From: Didymodactylos carnosus
Lineage: Eukaryota; Rotifera; Eurotatoria; Philodinida; Philodinidae
NCBI GenBank assembly: GCA_905250885.1
Contig: CAJNOQ010000064.1
Location: 1 to 64,000 of the forward strand
Direction: 5' to 3'
Length of the DNA stretch: 64,000 nt
The notes beneath the pieces are model-generated. The model did not search any database. It had not been told where the DNA came from and saw nothing but the letters and a program-made list of their open reading frames with translations. How positions within the stretch are numbered: the stretch's first letter is position 1; each line of letters begins with the position of its first letter. This document shows, in pieces, positions 1 through 15,000 of the stretch. The translations under genes were made by a program, and so were the position numbers.

Positions 1-3000
1 CAAAAATGTATTGAACAATATAGTATTAAATATCATGATAATTTAAAACAACAAGAATTTATTAAATTAAAACAAAAAATAGATCAAATTAATAAATTAA
101 AAAATAATAATTATTTAAATGAAAAAATGATAATTTTAAATCAACGACTTAATGATTGTGAACAACAAAAAAATAAATTATTAACAAATAGAAATTTAAT
201 TAAAGAAACAGAATTTACTCATATACTACAGGTACAATTACTTTAAATACAAAATAATAATGTTAAAAATTATAAATATTTCATTTTTAAGACGATTCAA
301 ATTATTTTGAATGATATACAGTCTATGTATGATGAAATATATACATTGTCAAGAAATATTGAAAAGAGCTATTCAATAGTCATCGATGAAACATTGAAAG
401 AATTCCGTTATAAAATACAAAATATTTGGATGCTTGTTCAGGTAATCTAGAATGAAAATTTATTTCTAAAATTTATTCTAATTTAACAATTTATCTTCGA
501 ATTTTTATTTATTTAAAAAGGATCAGACTCAAAATTTAAATGATATTCAAGATGAAAAACAAAAATGTAATCATTTACTCGAACAATTACAAACATGGTT
601 AGAACAGAAACAAAAAAAATTCACACAATTGAACGATACGAATTGTGATGAAAAAACTTTAATGGAAAGAATGAATAGAATAGAAGTAAAAAAAATATGT
701 TTTTTCTTTTTAATTTCATTATTAAAACAATTATATTTATGTTTAATAATTTTAATTTAGTATGAATTAGATAGTATCAAAGATGGTTATTCAATATTGA
801 AAAATGTACAAAATCTCAAAGAAAAACAGCGACGAGTATTAAATGAAAACGATGAACAGATTATTGATAAACGTGTTAAACAGTATCAACAACAACTACA
901 AGCGATAGAAAAGTAATGAAGATGTCTTTATCTTCCTCTTTTGTCCATTCTATTAGCAAAATGACGAAAGCGTAGACTCAATTGAGTCTAAAATTTTACG
1001 AGAGATAGAATATCGATGTGTATATTTGCCTCGATTCTCTGACATGTGCTTCTATGAGTTTGTTATAGACTCGGTTTTCGTCTCTCACTCAAAAATTCTC
1101 TCAAAAATCTCAATAAAAAGTTTTTTTCTAAAAATATATTTTTCTTCTGGAGATATTCAAAAAATGTCGAAAATTTTTTTTGTAAAAAGTCGATTTTTCA
1201 TTTTAAAAACCTTTTCACGACGATAGTTGATGTTGAAAACACATTAAAAAAATTTAGAACTTGAGGAGATAGATTTGTGTCAAAAATTTGAACATGATCA
1301 AGTGGTCATAGCGTGACTAAATTTGAATTATTCATGTTTTCCACAGTTCAAGTCACTTTTGGCAGAACATTTGCGACGATGCTCATATCTTTGCGGGGAG
1401 AGACTTATCCTTAATAATATTGTATTTAAGTGAACATCGACATACACGTTCATATTTTTCTTAGTTTGCATGTTGAAACACTTCAATCAATGAAACAAAT
1501 TCAAACGAAATGGAGTAAAATGAGAAATTTATACACAGAAGTAGAGCAATTACTAGAGAAGAATCAATTGTTATGGGAAAAAAGTGCTGATAAATATAGT
1601 ATTACACCTGAGAATATACATAAACAACTTCAAATCTTACAGGTAAACATATAAAAACAGTCTGTAACAATTCAATATAGTAGTTATTTTTATTTCTAGT
1701 CACTAATACGTGATCTTGATAGTAGAACACAAATTTTTGATTCTCTAAAAACAATGGCTGAAACATTGTCTCATAAACAAACCATTGAAAAAGTGAATAA
1801 ATTAATAACGACAAAGAATAATTTGATACAAAACGTTCAGGTATGATAAAATCATATATAAAATATTTTAGATAGACAAAATTTAATAATTATTTTTCTT
1901 TTTACATTAAGAATGAAATTGAACAACGACAATATATTTTGACACAATATAATCATTTTATTGAACAAGTAAATCAGACACAATTAGCAGCAATTAAATT
2001 ATTAAATGAACAAAATCAACAATTTTCAAAACAAACATTAATAGAAGATCCAGATGTTAAATGGGAGGTAGATAATCTAGTAGAATATAGAAATAAATGA
2101 ATACATTACGTTTTATTTTTAGAAATTTAAACAATCATCGTCCATTATCACAACACGATATGATGATGTTCATCAATTAGGAACAAAATTAATGACAGAA
2201 CATTATAAATATAGAAATATTTGTCGTTTAATCTCGTCGACAATTGATATGGGAGAAAAAAATCAAAAATCATTTGAATCATCATTATATAATATGAATG
2301 TATGGTTTCTTTTCATTAATTAACTATTTTCTACATTATTAATTTATATTTTTATTTAGAAAATTTATTTAAATGTTATTGAACAATATCGTCGACGTCA
2401 AACACATTTCAAAAATTTTGAAAATCAAATTGATATAATTGAAAAAACTTTTCAAAATTTTAATCATATCAATAGTATAGAACAATTGAATCAATCGTTC
2501 AATGTAATGAACATTCAATAGTCTATTTTTCATTATTTTCTAATAATTATTTATTTATTTAGATGTTCATAGAGACTATTGAAAAAGTTCAATCAAAATT
2601 ACAATATTTATTTGATCAATCAAACAATAATTATGATTTTAACAATTTAAATTTACGTTTAAAATCTTTAAAGACAAATGTAAAAATAATATTGTGACAT
2701 TTATTATTAAAAATGATATTTATTTTGATATTTATTTTTTAAAGGTTCAACATCAACTAGAATATAAACGATCAATTTTAATGGAAAAAAGTGAAAAACA
2801 GACAATTGTTCAATCATCATCTAACTGGTTAAATGCAATAATTAAAAATTTAGACGTATTTAAAAATGAACCCATTCTTTTTCAATATGATTTGATAAGA
2901 AATCGTTTAAAAGTAAAATGTTTTTTTTTATAGTACTATTTAGTTACTTTTATTTAGTGTCTTCTTTTATCTTTTTTATATTTCAGGATATTTCTCGTGA

Positions 3001-6000
3001 AATTCATATACGAATTGATGAGTTAAAAACAATCAACAGTGAGAACAACGAATTGATTGAACAATTCAAAAATGTAGACAAAGATATTAATGTTATTTTG
3101 AATGAAAGAGAAAATGTAAGTATCAGAGTTGTTGATGGACAATACTTTTTACAAATCGTCGCGTTCACATTAGAAAAATGCATTTCATTATAGTATAAAG
3201 CCCACAGTTTTTCAAAATAAGCTTGTAACTACAATAAATCAAAATTTCTTCTCATTAACATTTCCTAGTATTAAATACCCAAAATTTTAATTAAATATGT
3301 ATAAAAACAGATTATTTTGAAGTCCAACGATCCTCCTTTATCAGAAATCTATTTCTTTAACCAAAAGTCCGATCGGCGCCAAACTTTCAGGGAATGTTGA
3401 CCATGTCAAAGTATGACACAGATGGGCAAGTCCGGTATTTTTTCAGTCCCAGTCTACTAGAGGCTAAGTCTGAATCAGTCTATGCAGCTAAAATGTTCCA
3501 ATTCAGTTCCAGTCCGCTAAGCTTTAAGTCCGATGTCGGTCACAGCATACATTGATTTCCATTTCGATTCTTTTTCTCGTTTTTTATCAGAGAGACACTG
3601 TTTCTTTACATGGCTACAGTAACAAACAAACATAATAATAAAAGTTTTTTTGAATGTTAAAAAACAAGAACAGGATAGGACTTTTTGTTTCTTTTTTTTA
3701 TATGAAAGTGAAAAGAAAAGCCTAATTCATAAGAGAAAAGTTACATTTAAGTAAAGTAAGATATGAGAGGATTTTCTCGTCATTCTTGATCGATGAAGCC
3801 GTATAAGAAAACCGAATTGAGAGAACATTCTTTCAACCGGAGCTGAAGTACTGGGTAGTAACTTCTTTGTTGCTAGTGTGTTCAACATCGAGTACAGAGA
3901 AGATTTCTTGAAAATTAGACTACTGTCTATACAAATGTGAAAACAAATCAGTCAAAGAAAAGTTCAAGTCTTTTATGCCTTCAGTCCCAGTCCAGTCCCA
4001 GTTTGTGTAAAAAAAAGCCTATCAAATTTCTTTTAGTTTTCATCTGTCTCAATGATGGTTCAGTTTCTTAGAGAAATACTAGCGTTTTGACCATGAAGAG
4101 CCAAACTTTTAAAATTTTGTTCCGGATTAACGTGAACCATTTTTCGTTAAAACGTCTAAGAATGTCTTTCAGATTTTCAAATATTCTTAATGTTATTTAC
4201 CTTTGGAAGCGCAATTTAAAAATACGATTCTGCACTGTTGAAGTGACAATATTTTGTCTACAAGATAAAACCATCCCAAACTCTCTCTAGCATCAAAACA
4301 TCGCTCAATATATTTTTAAAATGTCGAGATCTTAAACATCCATTTTAAACTTTTCAAAAACGTTTTTCAAGCAATTCTAGTACATTATCAAAAATGATAT
4401 CAAATTATTTAGATTCATACAAAACTAGTAACAATCGATAAAAATGTAACTATAATTGGTCAAGACGTTAAAAAATTACGAATGAAACTTGATCAAGCAT
4501 TGCGTAATACGACTTTTTCAATTGAACAGCAATTGTTAGAAACAGAGGTAAATATTAAATTTATATCCGCATCAATATCAACAAAATGTATCCAATATTC
4601 TGTAGAAATTAAACAAAAATAATCTACGAGATAAACAACTGAATTTGAGTGAATATAAAAAATTACTAACAAATATTGAACAAAACATAAGTAAAATCGA
4701 TAAAAATGAATATTTCAGTCATATACGGTAAAAATACAGTCGTGTTTATCGATTTTACCTCATTAGATTTCTTTTTTTTCCTTGTTCACTGATATGTTTT
4801 TAGCTCTGTTGAACAACACATAAATGAAATTCAACAATAAGAGTGATTTAAAAATAATAGAACTAAAAGAAAATCAAACAAAATAGTTAATGAATTACTA
4901 ATAAATTTAGAAATGATCAATAATAAATTCTCGAATTAAAAAGTTATGCTAAATGAAATTAATAAGATAAACATAAAATGATCTCAAGTTGTTTAATGTA
5001 AGAATTATTTTTCGTTTATCGATTCATGTAAATAAAAAAAGAAGAAAACAGAGAGATAAAAGAACGAATTCGATAATTGAGTTGTTTATTATATGCGCGT
5101 GTGTATTCAGACAAAGTTCTAAGAATGAAATAATCTCTCTAAGTTTCACCTACAAAAAAAAATTTTTTTGTATTAAAAAATACTCGTTTATGCCTGTCTA
5201 TATCCATTAGATTTAAGAGACAACTGAAATACTAATGCTAGTGCACATACATATTAGTCAATGTTATCTTATTGTCTGCTTTTAACAAAAATAACTTTTT
5301 TCTCTAGTAGAAGCAAGCGATAGTTCATTGTTTTTTTTGTTGTTGTTAACAGTAAGTAATATACTAATTTTATTTTGTTGTGTTATTTTTTTCTTTTTAG
5401 TTTCGTATTTCTCGATTTTTGTGTGTGTATTCGTTGGATATTCTCTGTTTTTAGAATAACTCCAAAAAAAAGAGTGTTACTTTATTGGTGACAAAAATGA
5501 ATTATTGTATGTAACTCGGCATTTAACTGGCTTATTAAAATTAAATCAGTTATATGCTCTTAAGTAATGCTTGAGTTTAACAGCTTTTTCTTTTTCTTTT
5601 TTGATCACACAAATGTATGCGAATTCTTTTCTTTCTTTTTTTTTTGCACTAAACTCGCTTTAGTTATCATCACTAATTAGATTCAACTATAATAACAGAA
5701 AAATTAAAAAAAAAAACGCAACTCCTAGAGCGGAAGGCGATTATAATTATTGCCATTGATTCTATAATTAATTATTAAAAAAAAAAGAAAAATGATTTAT
5801 GTTCGCTGCTAGTAAAACATAAAAAAGAAATTAAAATGAATATTAATATTTCAATCTATTTAGACACTTAGTCGAGAAATTCAAGGTGAAGAAAATCATT
5901 TAAATACACTTGCAACAAAATTACGGACAATTGCGTCCGATTTAAGTGTTCAAGAACGACAACAAGCAGAATCAGAAATTAATAAAATTGAAGTAATATT

Positions 6001-9000
6001 TTTATTTATTTATAATAGAAAAAAAAACCCAATAGTTCTAATGTAATAATTATTTATAATTAAATATATATATTTCAGGCTGAATTAGATCAGTTAAGAC
6101 AACAAACAGAAAAACGAAAAGAACGTTTAAATATGTTAATTCAACAACGACAAGAACTCGATACAGCATCAAATCGTTTATCAACATGGATAGATGATAG
6201 ACAACGTATGATGACAACTGAACAAACGATACCATTGAAATCAAGTGAAATTGAACGATTACATAAAAAACATTCTGTAAGTTAAAAAAAGATTATTTAT
6301 CTATAAAACATGTACAATTGAATATGAAAATAAATAAAATAAAATATTTTTATTTAAGGATATACTTAATGAAATTAAATTTCAACGTATTACATTGGAT
6401 AATATAATAAAATTGAGTGAAGAAGTAAAACATGGTTATTCTCGTGAAGGACAAAATGAAATTGATTTTCATATGAATGATATTGTTCGAAAATTAAATA
6501 AACTTGATGAAATAATTAATGATCGTAATCGTCTATTGAATGGTGCTAATGAACAACGACATGAATTTGATCGTTTAATACAAAAATTGACAGATTGGAT
6601 AAAAACAATTGAATATCAAGTCAAAGAACCAGTAACAAATGATTTACAACAAACACAACTTACAATTAAAGAAAAATTAAAAATTATTAATGTATGTCTA
6701 GTTTATATTCATTTATCTCTTTCTCTCTCTCTCTCTCTCCCTCTTTATTTTTATTATTTTTTTAAAAATTAATTTTAGAATTTAATTCAAAATACGAATG
6801 ATCGTACAAATGAAATTGAAGATTTAGCACGAATTAAAAATGTGATAACATCTACTTTAAGTGAATCAGATAGATTAATATTAGATGAAAAATATGCATC
6901 AATCAAAGAAAAATATACTCGGTACGAGACTATTTTATGAAATATTAACAATAAACTTATTAGTTTTAATTTTATTTTTTATCTAGATTATCTGATCATT
7001 TAATTATGCGTCTTGCTGCACTTGATGAAGCAAGTCAAGAACGTGCACAATTTGAACTACAATTTGAACAAATTCAACAATCAAATATACAATTACAAAA
7101 TGAATTACAAAATTTACAACAATTATCTACAATTATGGATGATAGTCAATTAATCGAAAGTCCAAGAGGAAAATTAGGTCAAATGTCAATTGAAACACGT
7201 CTTGATCGTTTAAAAACATTAAGTGAAAAAATTGATGAAACAAATAATCATATTCGAGAATTAAGTCGTACACAACGTTTATTAACAAGTAAAGGTCATC
7301 GTCTAGAACAAATTGGTGGTGGTGGAAGTATTAGTGAATTAAGTTCAAATTTAAAAACAATTGAATCACAATTAAATAATGAAATTGAACGAATGGAACG
7401 TGCTGTTCAAGCTGAAATTAATTTACATGAAATTGAAAAAGAACTTGATATTTGTATGAATTCATGTGCTGAACAATTGAAATCTTGTCAATATCATCCA
7501 GAAAAATTAAGTATTTACCAAGTAAGAGATGAAAAAGTTGTTTATCTTTATATAATATTGCAAACATTTTTGTTTTTTCAATTCATCTATAGACTGTTTT
7601 CGATCGTTTAATGCAAGCAGAACATGAATTTGAAAAACTTTTAACACTTTCTGAACGTCTTGCACACGATATACCCACTGAACAATTTGATATAATTCAA
7701 CGTTCTGTTCAACGACGTCAAGAACGTTTACAAACGTTAATCAAATCGTGTTCAAATTCAAAATTAAAATATGAACAAATGTTAAAAACACAACATAAAT
7801 TATATGAAGAATTACTCTCAATTATTGATTGGTTAAAACGTTTAATGAACGATTTATCTTCTCCCATTGAATTAAATTTATCAGTGAATAGTGTTAATGA
7901 TGCACAAGATAGTGTCACTGTATGTTTTAATTAAATATAATTAAAAAATCATTTAAAAAAAAGACTTATTTTATGTTTAGCAATTAATATCGTCTATTGA
8001 ACAACGAACAGCACGTTTAGAGCAAATACTTCATGATGAACCAACGTTAATCAGTGATAAAGAAGAAACTTATACTCAAGAAATTCGAGAACGTCTAGGA
8101 GAACTTGAACATACAAAACAACAAATTCATGTAAGTCATTAAATGTCAAGTTAATCTCCGTTCTCCTCTATGTATATGAACTCTTTATAATAGATTATGT
8201 TAAACCAACGACGTCACATCTTAGAAGATATTCATCAACGTATGACACAATTTCTTAAAGCAACAAATGATGTTAAAACTGCTGTATGGTAAGTTGACCC
8301 TATGTCTCTTACATGAACATCAAACATAAATATCAATTTGTCTTTTTTTTTAAGTGATGCTGATTTTAAATTGGCACCATTTTTCGATGGATACGATCGT
8401 GCTCGTTTAGATTTGCATGAACAAGAATTAGAGGTATTTATTTTATACTCTTTCATGTCTTACATTTTGTTTGACGTAACGTCGTATATTTGTTTTAAAG
8501 ACATTGGAACAAATTTGTAGTGAACAAACGTATAGACTCGATGAAGCAGGTAAACTGGCCGATTTATTACGACCACATTTGAGAACGAATGCACGGGATT
8601 TATGTGATAATCAAATTCGAAATCATCATCAAACCATCGAAGATTTAGGTATTGTAATGATATTAGTGATTTATGACAATGATTATTATCATAATTATTT
8701 TTTAGAGAATCGTATACATCAAAGACGAAAAGAATTACACGATATTCGACAAAAATCTCAACGATTTAATATAAGTGTAGCACATTTGCAATCGGATACA
8801 AATCGTTTATTAAGCATGATTGAAAAAGCACCGGATGTAAAATAATTAAGAATTTTCTTTTTTACACATTATTCTACAATTAAAATTGTTTTTTTTTTAA
8901 AATCTTTTCTAGAGTGCTGAAAGTTTAGTGTCAGAAATTGATTCAACATTCTCTGCATTACAATATCTTGGACGTGATTTAAAAAAATCATTGGATCTTT

Positions 9001-12000
9001 CAAGTTCAACAGATATTGATCGCGAATTAAAAGATGTTGCAAGTTCAGTAGAAACAGTTCGAGATAGTTTAGATCGTGCTAAACGAACATATGAGGTAAA
9101 ACTAAATAAAATAAGAGAAAAATATGAAATGGATTGATTTTTGTTCTATATTTTATATTAGGAAAATGAAGCGATACGTGACAGAATTGAACGAATGTTA
9201 ACAAAAGCAAAAACATTTGCTAATCGAAAACGACAAGAATTACAACAGAGTACGGATAGTGGTTATGCCAGTGTTGATTTGATGAGACGATCAGTAGAAA
9301 TGAAGGTAGAAATAGTATTTTTCTATTTCATTTTAATTCTACTCATATTTCTTGTTATTTTATGTCTAGAGTTTTATAAAAGATGTTGATATGGAAACAT
9401 CTGGTATAACTGAACTATTCGATCTGATAATAACATTATCTGAAAGAAAATATGATCCACAAATTATTCGATCACTCGAAAAGAAACATGAAGATGCTTT
9501 ACACGATTTAAAAATGTATATACATTTAATTTCAGTTAGTTTTACGTTTTTAACTTAAAATAAACATTTTTTTTAGATTAAAAACAGAAACTGTAAAAAG
9601 TATTGAAATTATTGATCAACAAGCTCAAGAACAAGATAAATTACGACAAAACGCACGATCAATTTTATCATTATTACAACGTGCAAAAGTTAGTCTTATT
9701 GAAATAAGACCAACCACAAATGATGAAGCGGATCAAAAATTAAAGGTAAACGAAGTTGTTGTGTCTACAACATTTGTAATCATAGATTTATCTATTTTTT
9801 AGAAAATTGAAGATGATTTAACAACAAATTTAGATGAATTTCAAATTGCGGTGGAAGATTATCGTCGTGAGTACGAATATATATCGGATGATTTGGAAAA
9901 TTTAGTTGGACGTGTGGGAGAAGATATGGCCGAAGTGAAGGTAAAGAGATTCTTGAATTAATTCTTCATTGAAAAAATGTCATTTTTTTTGTTTTATTTT
10001 CATTATTATTATTATTTAGGCTCGTTTCACGGAAAAAGAATTCGAATTAAATTCGTATCATGTGTTAAAGGATGAATATGAACTGTGTATTGAAAATATT
10101 CTAGCTATTACCCAAGTAGTTGAACATAAAACAAAAAATCCATCAAAAGATGTAAAAGAAAGTTTATACGTTTTAAAGGTAATTGTTCATATTCAATTTT
10201 TTTTTCTTTTTATTTATAAATAAATTGTCATCTAATTTTTTTTTCTTCTGATATAGGAATTGGGAATAGAAATGCAGACACATCGTCCGGTAATTGATCG
10301 TTTACAATTATTATCATCAACATTAAGTTCACAACTAACAGATCCAAATGAACGTGATCGTGTACGAAGACGTTTAAATGAGATGATGAGAAAATGGACA
10401 GAATTAGAACAAGAAATTTTAAGTGAAGAAGAAGATATGGAAGAAATGAAAAATGTAACAGAACAATATACTGTAAGTAATTAATTCATTTGTATCAATA
10501 AAAAACATAAAAAAAACAAAAAACGTTTTTATCAAGAACAAATGAATAGAATTTTTTAATCTTTCATATGTCCTATAGGACGTTAATGATGCTTGTGATC
10601 GTTGGCTTCGTCAAGCACGTATATTAAATGATGAACTATTAAATGCACATAATATGGATACATTTGACAATTTAATACCAAAAGCTAAAACTTCTATTTT
10701 CGAATATCAATCGTGTATTGAACATTTACAACGATTAAGAAATCGATTAAATCGTCTTATACAAACAAATCGAACACCAGAAGCAATAAAAAAAGTAAAA
10801 TTTTAAAATTTTTTTATCCTATTGTTATCAAACATAGACTTTTTTTTATTTTATTTTTAAAGTTAAATGAAGTTGAAAGTGTGATAAAAGATTTAACAAA
10901 TATTCGTGAAAATCTTGAACAACGTATTGAATCTAGTCAAAAAACACACTATCAAATGAATGAATTTGAAAAACAATGTTTATTTTATCAACAATGGTTA
11001 GATAATATTAGTCGACAATTAGAAAGTATTGATCAATTATTACCCGTAGAAAAAATACAACGATGTAATGATATTCAAATTGAATTAGAGAAACGAAAAC
11101 AAATAATAGGAAATTTGTTACACGAGTATCCACATGTCTCACATATTAAACAAACAAGTACAACTATTCAACATTTATTGGCAAATATTGAACGAATTAA
11201 AATTAATGTGATTAATGGACAGCAAGTAAATCTCTTTTTTTTTTCAATATTTTGCATATAGATGAATATATAAATAATATACACAAATTTTAATTTTAGA
11301 AATATGAGCAGCAAAATCGACAACAACAAGAATTTCGAGGACGAATCGATACTCTATTTGAATGGTTAAAACAAATTCATTATTATGAACCATTAACTGA
11401 TAAACGTGATTTTGAATCATTACAACGAGAATTAACAAGTTTAGATGAAAAATATGCACAAATTGAAGAAAATTGTCAAGAAATTGATAATTTACTACGA
11501 AATATAAACAAGTACGTATTTTATCATTTAAAGAAGAATAAAATATTTTTTTAAAAAAAAATTGATTTATTTTAGTTCTGGTTTGCCAACAGAATCAATT
11601 CAAAAACTTCGTCAGGAAATTGATCATGTAAAAGAACGGTATTTAGGATCATTAACAGAATTAGATACGAAAAAGACATTTGTAAAGAAATCTTTGAAAG
11701 TAAGTTGCATGTTGCACGTTAAATTTCTTAGTTGCATGAAAAAAAGCTGCATGACACACCTATTTCTAGGATGCTGATCAACAAAACAAAAAGTATCGTG
11801 ATTATCAAGATTCACTTGATAAATTATCAACATTAGTTAAGAATGATCGAGCACCATTGAAAGTAAGATAAGATTAGAATTAGAAAGCACCAAAACATAT
11901 TTAGGTTTTGTTCGAGTGTTCACCATTGATTATCTAATTTCTTTATATTTAGACCGTTGAAGAAGCCTTGCAATCACTGGATGAACAGATGATCAAGTTT

Positions 12001-15000
12001 GAAAGTCAAAATGAGGAAAAAGAAAGACAAAAACGTCAAAAGGAACGCGAATGGCATTTATATTTAGATGAAATAAGTCTATTACAAGATAAATTAACAA
12101 CATTAAAACAACGAAAACCAAACATACACGATTCTATTGAAGATCAATTACATACCATAAGAGTATAATTTATTTCTCATAAAATTCTTAATGTTTTATA
12201 AATATATTGTATTTCGATTTCAGATTCAAGAACAAGAATTAGACCAATATCATTCGGAACTTTTGCATTTAAAACAAACTGGTCAGACGTTAAATATCGA
12301 TGATCCAAAAATGCCTTTACCATCAGAAATAAATCTATTACAATCAATGGTACAGTTTTTAAAAGAACAATTTGAACAACGTCGTGAAACCATGACACGA
12401 GCTGACAAAAATCGTGAATTATATTTAACAGAAATGAAACTCTACGATGATTCATTGTTAATATCCACTGAGCGTTTAGGACGTGGTATACAAGGCATAA
12501 ATAGTGAAACATATTCGAAATCATTGCATGATCATATCGAACATTTTGCAAACATGGAAAATAAACGTCATAATATCAATATTCTATATGAAAACTTAGA
12601 TCGAGATACGAGACAACGTTATTCAAGAACACATCAACAGGAACTCGATAGAAAATCGAACGATTTACAGGTTTGTGTATGAAATATCATTAATACATTT
12701 TTTAAAAGGTATATTTTTTGTTTTAGGATAAAAGTACTACGCAAACAATTCACGCAGAACAAATATTAAGAAATTGGCGTGAATGTGAAAATCGTCTAGA
12801 AGACATTAAACAAATTCTGTTGACAATGCGTCAACAGATACCATCGATCAAACGTAATATTCCATTTGATCAAATACAGAACATGTGTCTCATTTATAAG
12901 GTATTGTTTGTCGAATTCTTCAAGTTATTGTTCTCTTACAGTAATGTTTTCCCGTATGCAGGATTCAAAACAACGTCTGCTTCATGTTGAACCAGACATT
13001 TTACATTTGAATGATGAAATTAATATATTATGTGGTGAAGTAAATGCAACAACCTTACAATCCGAACTCCAATATGTCAAAGATCAATTTATACAACTAA
13101 CAAAAGAAATCAGAGAGAAATTTGAAGTGTAAGTTGAATTTTGATGTGTATGATGATTGAGTCATTCTAGTCAGTTATTTTCACTGAAGAATATTTCTGT
13201 TTGTAGTCACAAGAGTGCAATAAATCTGTCAAATGATTTAAAGCGAAGTTTATCCATATTAGAAGAAACACTTATTCATTGTTCAACTGATTTGAAAACA
13301 CTTTATGATGGGAATATAAAAGATATTGGTCTGCTCAGACAGCAGTTAAACAAATTATTAGTAAGTTGTGCTCTAATTCCTTATTGAGTTCAAAAACGAT
13401 AAATTTTATTATAGGATGTTCAAAAACGATTTGATAATAATGAAGATCATCGTTCACAAGCGTCAGATTTAATTCAACGATTATCAGTGTACAATATGTA
13501 TGATCTTGAATCGTTACGCACATCACTGGAAAATATCAATCACAAATGGAATACATTGAAAGTAAGATTATTTAAAATTCTGACACAGATTTGTACGATA
13601 TTGGAATTTTGAAACGAGTAGTATTACGAGTCCTTCAACATATATCTGATGAAAAATTAAACGTTAGTTTGTATCTTGATGGTTTAAGCGTCATTTTCCT
13701 TTTTCTGTATCAAATTTCAATTGTGGATGGATGTACATCAATTCAGTAAACAAAAATCTCATATTTTTCGTAGAAGTTACGAAAATTTGACTTTGATAGT
13801 ACCAGGAAGCGCGTAAAAGATTTTTTTACACTGTCTAGTATATGGACTCTACCTTCTGTTCTGTTTGGAAGTGACGCTTTTGGAATAAGCACTTCTCTAT
13901 ATTGCAACGACGACTTCTACAACAACAGTGAGAAAGAGGTTTGAAACGGTCGTTGCCATATACGATGAAAAAAGCTCATAACAATTCCACTATATTGACG
14001 TTTAAAGTAAACGTCTAAGGAAAGGACATTCCAAAACCTTGAAAATTGAAAAACTATGGCGTCCCAAACTTTTGCTTATGACCTATCTTGATCTAACTAT
14101 TTCGTGACAAAAATTTGAAAACACTTGCAATAAGTCTAAGTAATAACAATTTCTCCGTCAGAGGACGCTGACAAATTACATCTTAGAGTAACGAAAAGAG
14201 AGTTTCCCATGTACTAAAAATCGCATAAAAATCGTGAAAAGCCACACGATTAATCGTGCGCTTATTCGCGATTTATTGATGATTTTTTTCTAGGTATCAG
14301 GTCGAACCCATCTTAGGAAATACATATTTTTTTCTGTTTTTTTCATTGTTTATTATGCATAATGACATGTAGGTCGTCTTAGCACCAGCTGACGTCGGAG
14401 GCTTTCCGACGAGTCGATTTTAGACTAGGGTCGTAACCAAAATTTTGGTATGAGGTGGACATCTAGAAAAAATTCCATCTTTACTAGTCTGAATTTCCAG
14501 ATAATTTCAGTCTTCGAATATTATTATCAGATATACACTGTAGTAGAATCCCAAGGAGTGGACACTCACCCCCTGGGTACGGCCCGGTTTTAGACATTGC
14601 CCAGAGACTAGCTGTTCACCGGGCTCCTCGACTTAAACCTCTGAGGGACCATACAAAAGGCTCTTGACAACTCGGTTTTACTCTAAAATAAATAGATTTT
14701 CTAAATAGAAGTATATTTCTCGTTGAAATCGGGTTTCTTATATACATACTTTACTGCAAATTAAACGCTGAATAACAATAAACATTTAATCACTTAAAAT
14801 CAATAATTTATTTGCGATTTTTCAAACATCTCGATTAATCGTTAAACATGGCGTGATTTCGTCGACACGGGTTGTTTTCTTGCTTAATCAACTTCCACTG
14901 GATCAGATAAAATGTGGGAAAGAAATACTAATTTTCTGCTTTTGTTTGAAATGATAAAAGATGGAATATTTTTTGTATTCATCCTGTATTATAGTCTGAT

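Larger units (their letters stand above)
1..4727 (+). other. Nesprin-like gene, exon block A (14 exons)
   Basis: Exons read by eye: 1-231, 292-441, 521-685, 761-912, 1465-1642, 1700-1840, 1912-2067, 2123-2299, 2360-2503, 2563-2679, 2745-2912, 2987-3115, 4413-4547, 4606-4727. All are open, and each junction has a GT donor and an AG acceptor. Most introns are phase 0. The 912/1465 junction is phase 2, and the block ends in phase 2 at 4727. Translation is helical, rich in Asn, Lys, Glu and Gln, with few Trp residues, so repeat boundaries cannot be placed by eye. Coding density and the absence of stops indicate genuine exons. The decayed exon that follows leaves open whether this block is still joined to the rest of the gene. 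Confidence 0.75.

Noticed and set aside
12177-12551. Minus-strand open frame of 124 codons
   Set aside because: Antisense shadow of the nesprin-like exon 12224-12670.
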